Assembly (NCBI RefSeq): GCF_000004195.4
Contig: NC_030678.2
Location: 89,192,904 to 89,256,903, forward strand
Direction: 5' to 3'
Origin: Xenopus tropicalis
Lineage: Eukaryota; Chordata; Amphibia; Anura; Pipidae
Length of the DNA stretch: 64,000 bases
Positions 62,825 to 64,000 of the stretch are shown in pieces. The notes below the pieces were generated by a model. The model was not told the DNA's origin. It worked only from the letters and a program-made list of their open reading frames with translations, and ran no database searches. The translations under genes and the position numbers were made by a program. Numbering within the stretch: the first letter of the stretch is position 1; every line of letters starts with the position of its first letter.

Positions 62825-63089
62825 CTGTTGCAAAAAAATGAGAATGGCAAGAGTTATTTCCCCTGCTGTTCCTTGAAATGTCCCTTACCAATTTCTCTAC
62901 ATTCTTCCCAAGCTTTACATTTTTGTTTATTATTTTGTTCTGTCATTTAACATGACTGTTCATCTCTAACCTGTTTCCTTTCATCTCTGGTGGTGAGCAT
63001 CATAAACATACAATATTCCTAAAGATAGCGCTTTCTAGAATCTCTACAGTTAATTCTATGCATATATAGTACCTAACTCAAAAGACCCA
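62825..63089. other. Region upstream of the TMEM30 coding start
   Basis: If the acceptor before 62824 is used, this is intron. No first exon or promoter is visible up to 64000, so they may lie beyond the window. Confidence 0.4.
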
Positions 63090-63129
63090 TACATATACAT
63101 ATATACATATATATATATATATACACATA

Positions 63130-63169
<40 letters not shown>

Positions 63170-63231
63170 CACATATATATACATATATATATATATACAC
63201 ATATATATATATATATACACATATATATACA
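63090..63231. repeat. ATACATATATAT microsatellite
   Basis: Alternating TA with regularly placed ACATA interruptions. Frames of YIYIYM type over it are artefacts. Confidence 0.85.
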
Positions 63232-63297
63232 TTTCTAGAATGGAGAGCACACCACCGTTCAGGAGCGATACCTGGGTGCCAGAGCAGAAAAAACAGA

Positions 63298-63417
63298 ATA
63301 GAGAGGCAGGTGTCGGCACTCGCAGGGTTCTCACGATAAAGACTCATGGGCAACAAAGCTTTGTTGCCCATGAGTCTTTATCGTGAGAACCCTGCGAGTG
63401 CCGACACCTGCCTCTCT

Positions 63418-63419
<2 letters not shown>
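63298..63419. repeat. Perfect 122-bp palindrome
   Basis: Each half of 61 bases is the exact reverse complement of the other, with the centre between 63358 and 63359 in AAAG|CTTT and no spacer. It lies between two TA microsatellites. Confidence 0.93.

Positions 63420-63420
<1 letters not shown>

Positions 63421-63494
<74 letters not shown>
63421..63494. repeat. (TA)n microsatellite
   Basis: About 36 uninterrupted TA units directly at the right edge of the perfect palindrome. Confidence 0.9.
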
Positions 63495-63496
<2 letters not shown>

Positions 63497-64000
63497 TACA
63501 CACACAATCAGTCAATTGGGGTGCTGGGTCAATTAGTTTTAAGAGACGTATAGAATGAATGAAAAACCCCTAATCTTGTATGCAATAATAAATAATATAT
63601 GGTGGTGACCATTAACTTTAAAAATGGCCCCTTAATGGGGCTCCCTTTATATCCTTTCGAGTCCCTGTTTCTGTTGAAATGAGGGGTGGACATGTCCTAA
63701 CGGTCCCTACCAGAAGCACAGTAGATGGGGTATAGAACATTCCTTCTATATTTAGAGGAGTATATTACACTGGCACATTCTTGTTTTGCACACAATATGT
63801 CCCCTTTAAATATGCACCCAAGGATCCATACCCCATTAGTTTGTGCAAATAATCTCTTTATTTTCAAACACTGTGCATTCCAATGTTTCGGTACCTACTG
63901 GAACCTTTACAAAAGGATATTTTGCAAGTAAATATTTTATACTTAAATACTTCCACAAAAGTAAAAAAAAAATGCCCAGGTGACTTCATGATAATCATTA

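Noticed and set aside
62815..62850. Extended N-terminus ([10 protein letters not shown]) for the TMEM30 protein
   Set aside because: It would have to start at TTG, and a splice acceptor lies between that codon and the ATG at 62817.
63056..63371. [11 protein letters not shown] frames
   Set aside because: Translation of a TA-rich microsatellite.

Overview
The window is vertebrate nuclear DNA. Large AT-rich introns, spliced genes and a dense load of frog-type transposable elements point to a pipid frog, most likely Xenopus. The abundant TTAA-flanked T2-like MITEs, the palindromic CAGGTATGGGA MITEs and hAT MITEs with 8-bp target duplications support this. I could not run any search; family names come from recognising the sequences.

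Four protein genes and one tRNA gene are supported. (1) gja4, a connexin of the Cx37 type, plus strand, with its whole 352-codon reading frame in one exon at 5472-6530. (2) smim12, a 91-residue single-pass membrane protein, minus strand, coding exon 26254-26529, with a predicted non-coding first exon and promoter near 29221-29345. (3) A tRNA-Asp(GTC) gene at 29916-29987, plus strand. (4) zmpste24, the CAAX prenyl protease, minus strand, ten coding exons between 35957 and 49706; all splice sites can be placed and give a 465-residue protein with an intact HELGH zinc site. (5) A CDC50/TMEM30 flippase-subunit gene, minus strand, seven coding exons between 54422 and 62817, giving 353 residues. It resembles TMEM30B more than TMEM30A, although mammalian TMEM30B is intronless.

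Layout: 1-5447 is MITE-rich sequence upstream of gja4; 6650-25900 is gene-free and holds MITEs, a decayed LINE reverse transcriptase and large foldbacks; 25900-29350 is smim12, whose intron carries two hAT MITEs; 29350-35400 holds the tRNA, a 5'-truncated L2-like LINE, a composite element with a minisatellite, and a 34-bp VNTR; 35400-49750 is zmpste24, with a SPIN-like hAT element in intron 8 and a three-layer nested insertion in intron 2; 49950-53950 is a second copy of the composite element; 54000-62850 is the TMEM30 gene; 62850-64000 is TA-rich microsatellite with a 122-bp perfect palindrome.

The genes do not form an operon or shared pathway. gja4 makes gap junctions, zmpste24 processes farnesylated proteins such as prelamin A in the ER and inner nuclear membrane, and the TMEM30 protein is expected to escort P4-ATPase flippases. 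gja4-smim12 adjacency and the presence of zmpste24 recall human 1p34-p35; I recall no TMEM30 gene there in human. The most unusual observations are the intron-bearing TMEM30B-like gene, two copies of a 6-bp-TSD element family that each carry a hairpin, a palindromic CRE and an unrelated minisatellite, repeated hits on one TTAA inside another MITE, and two foldbacks sharing a GAAACRYGT...AATAAA layout.
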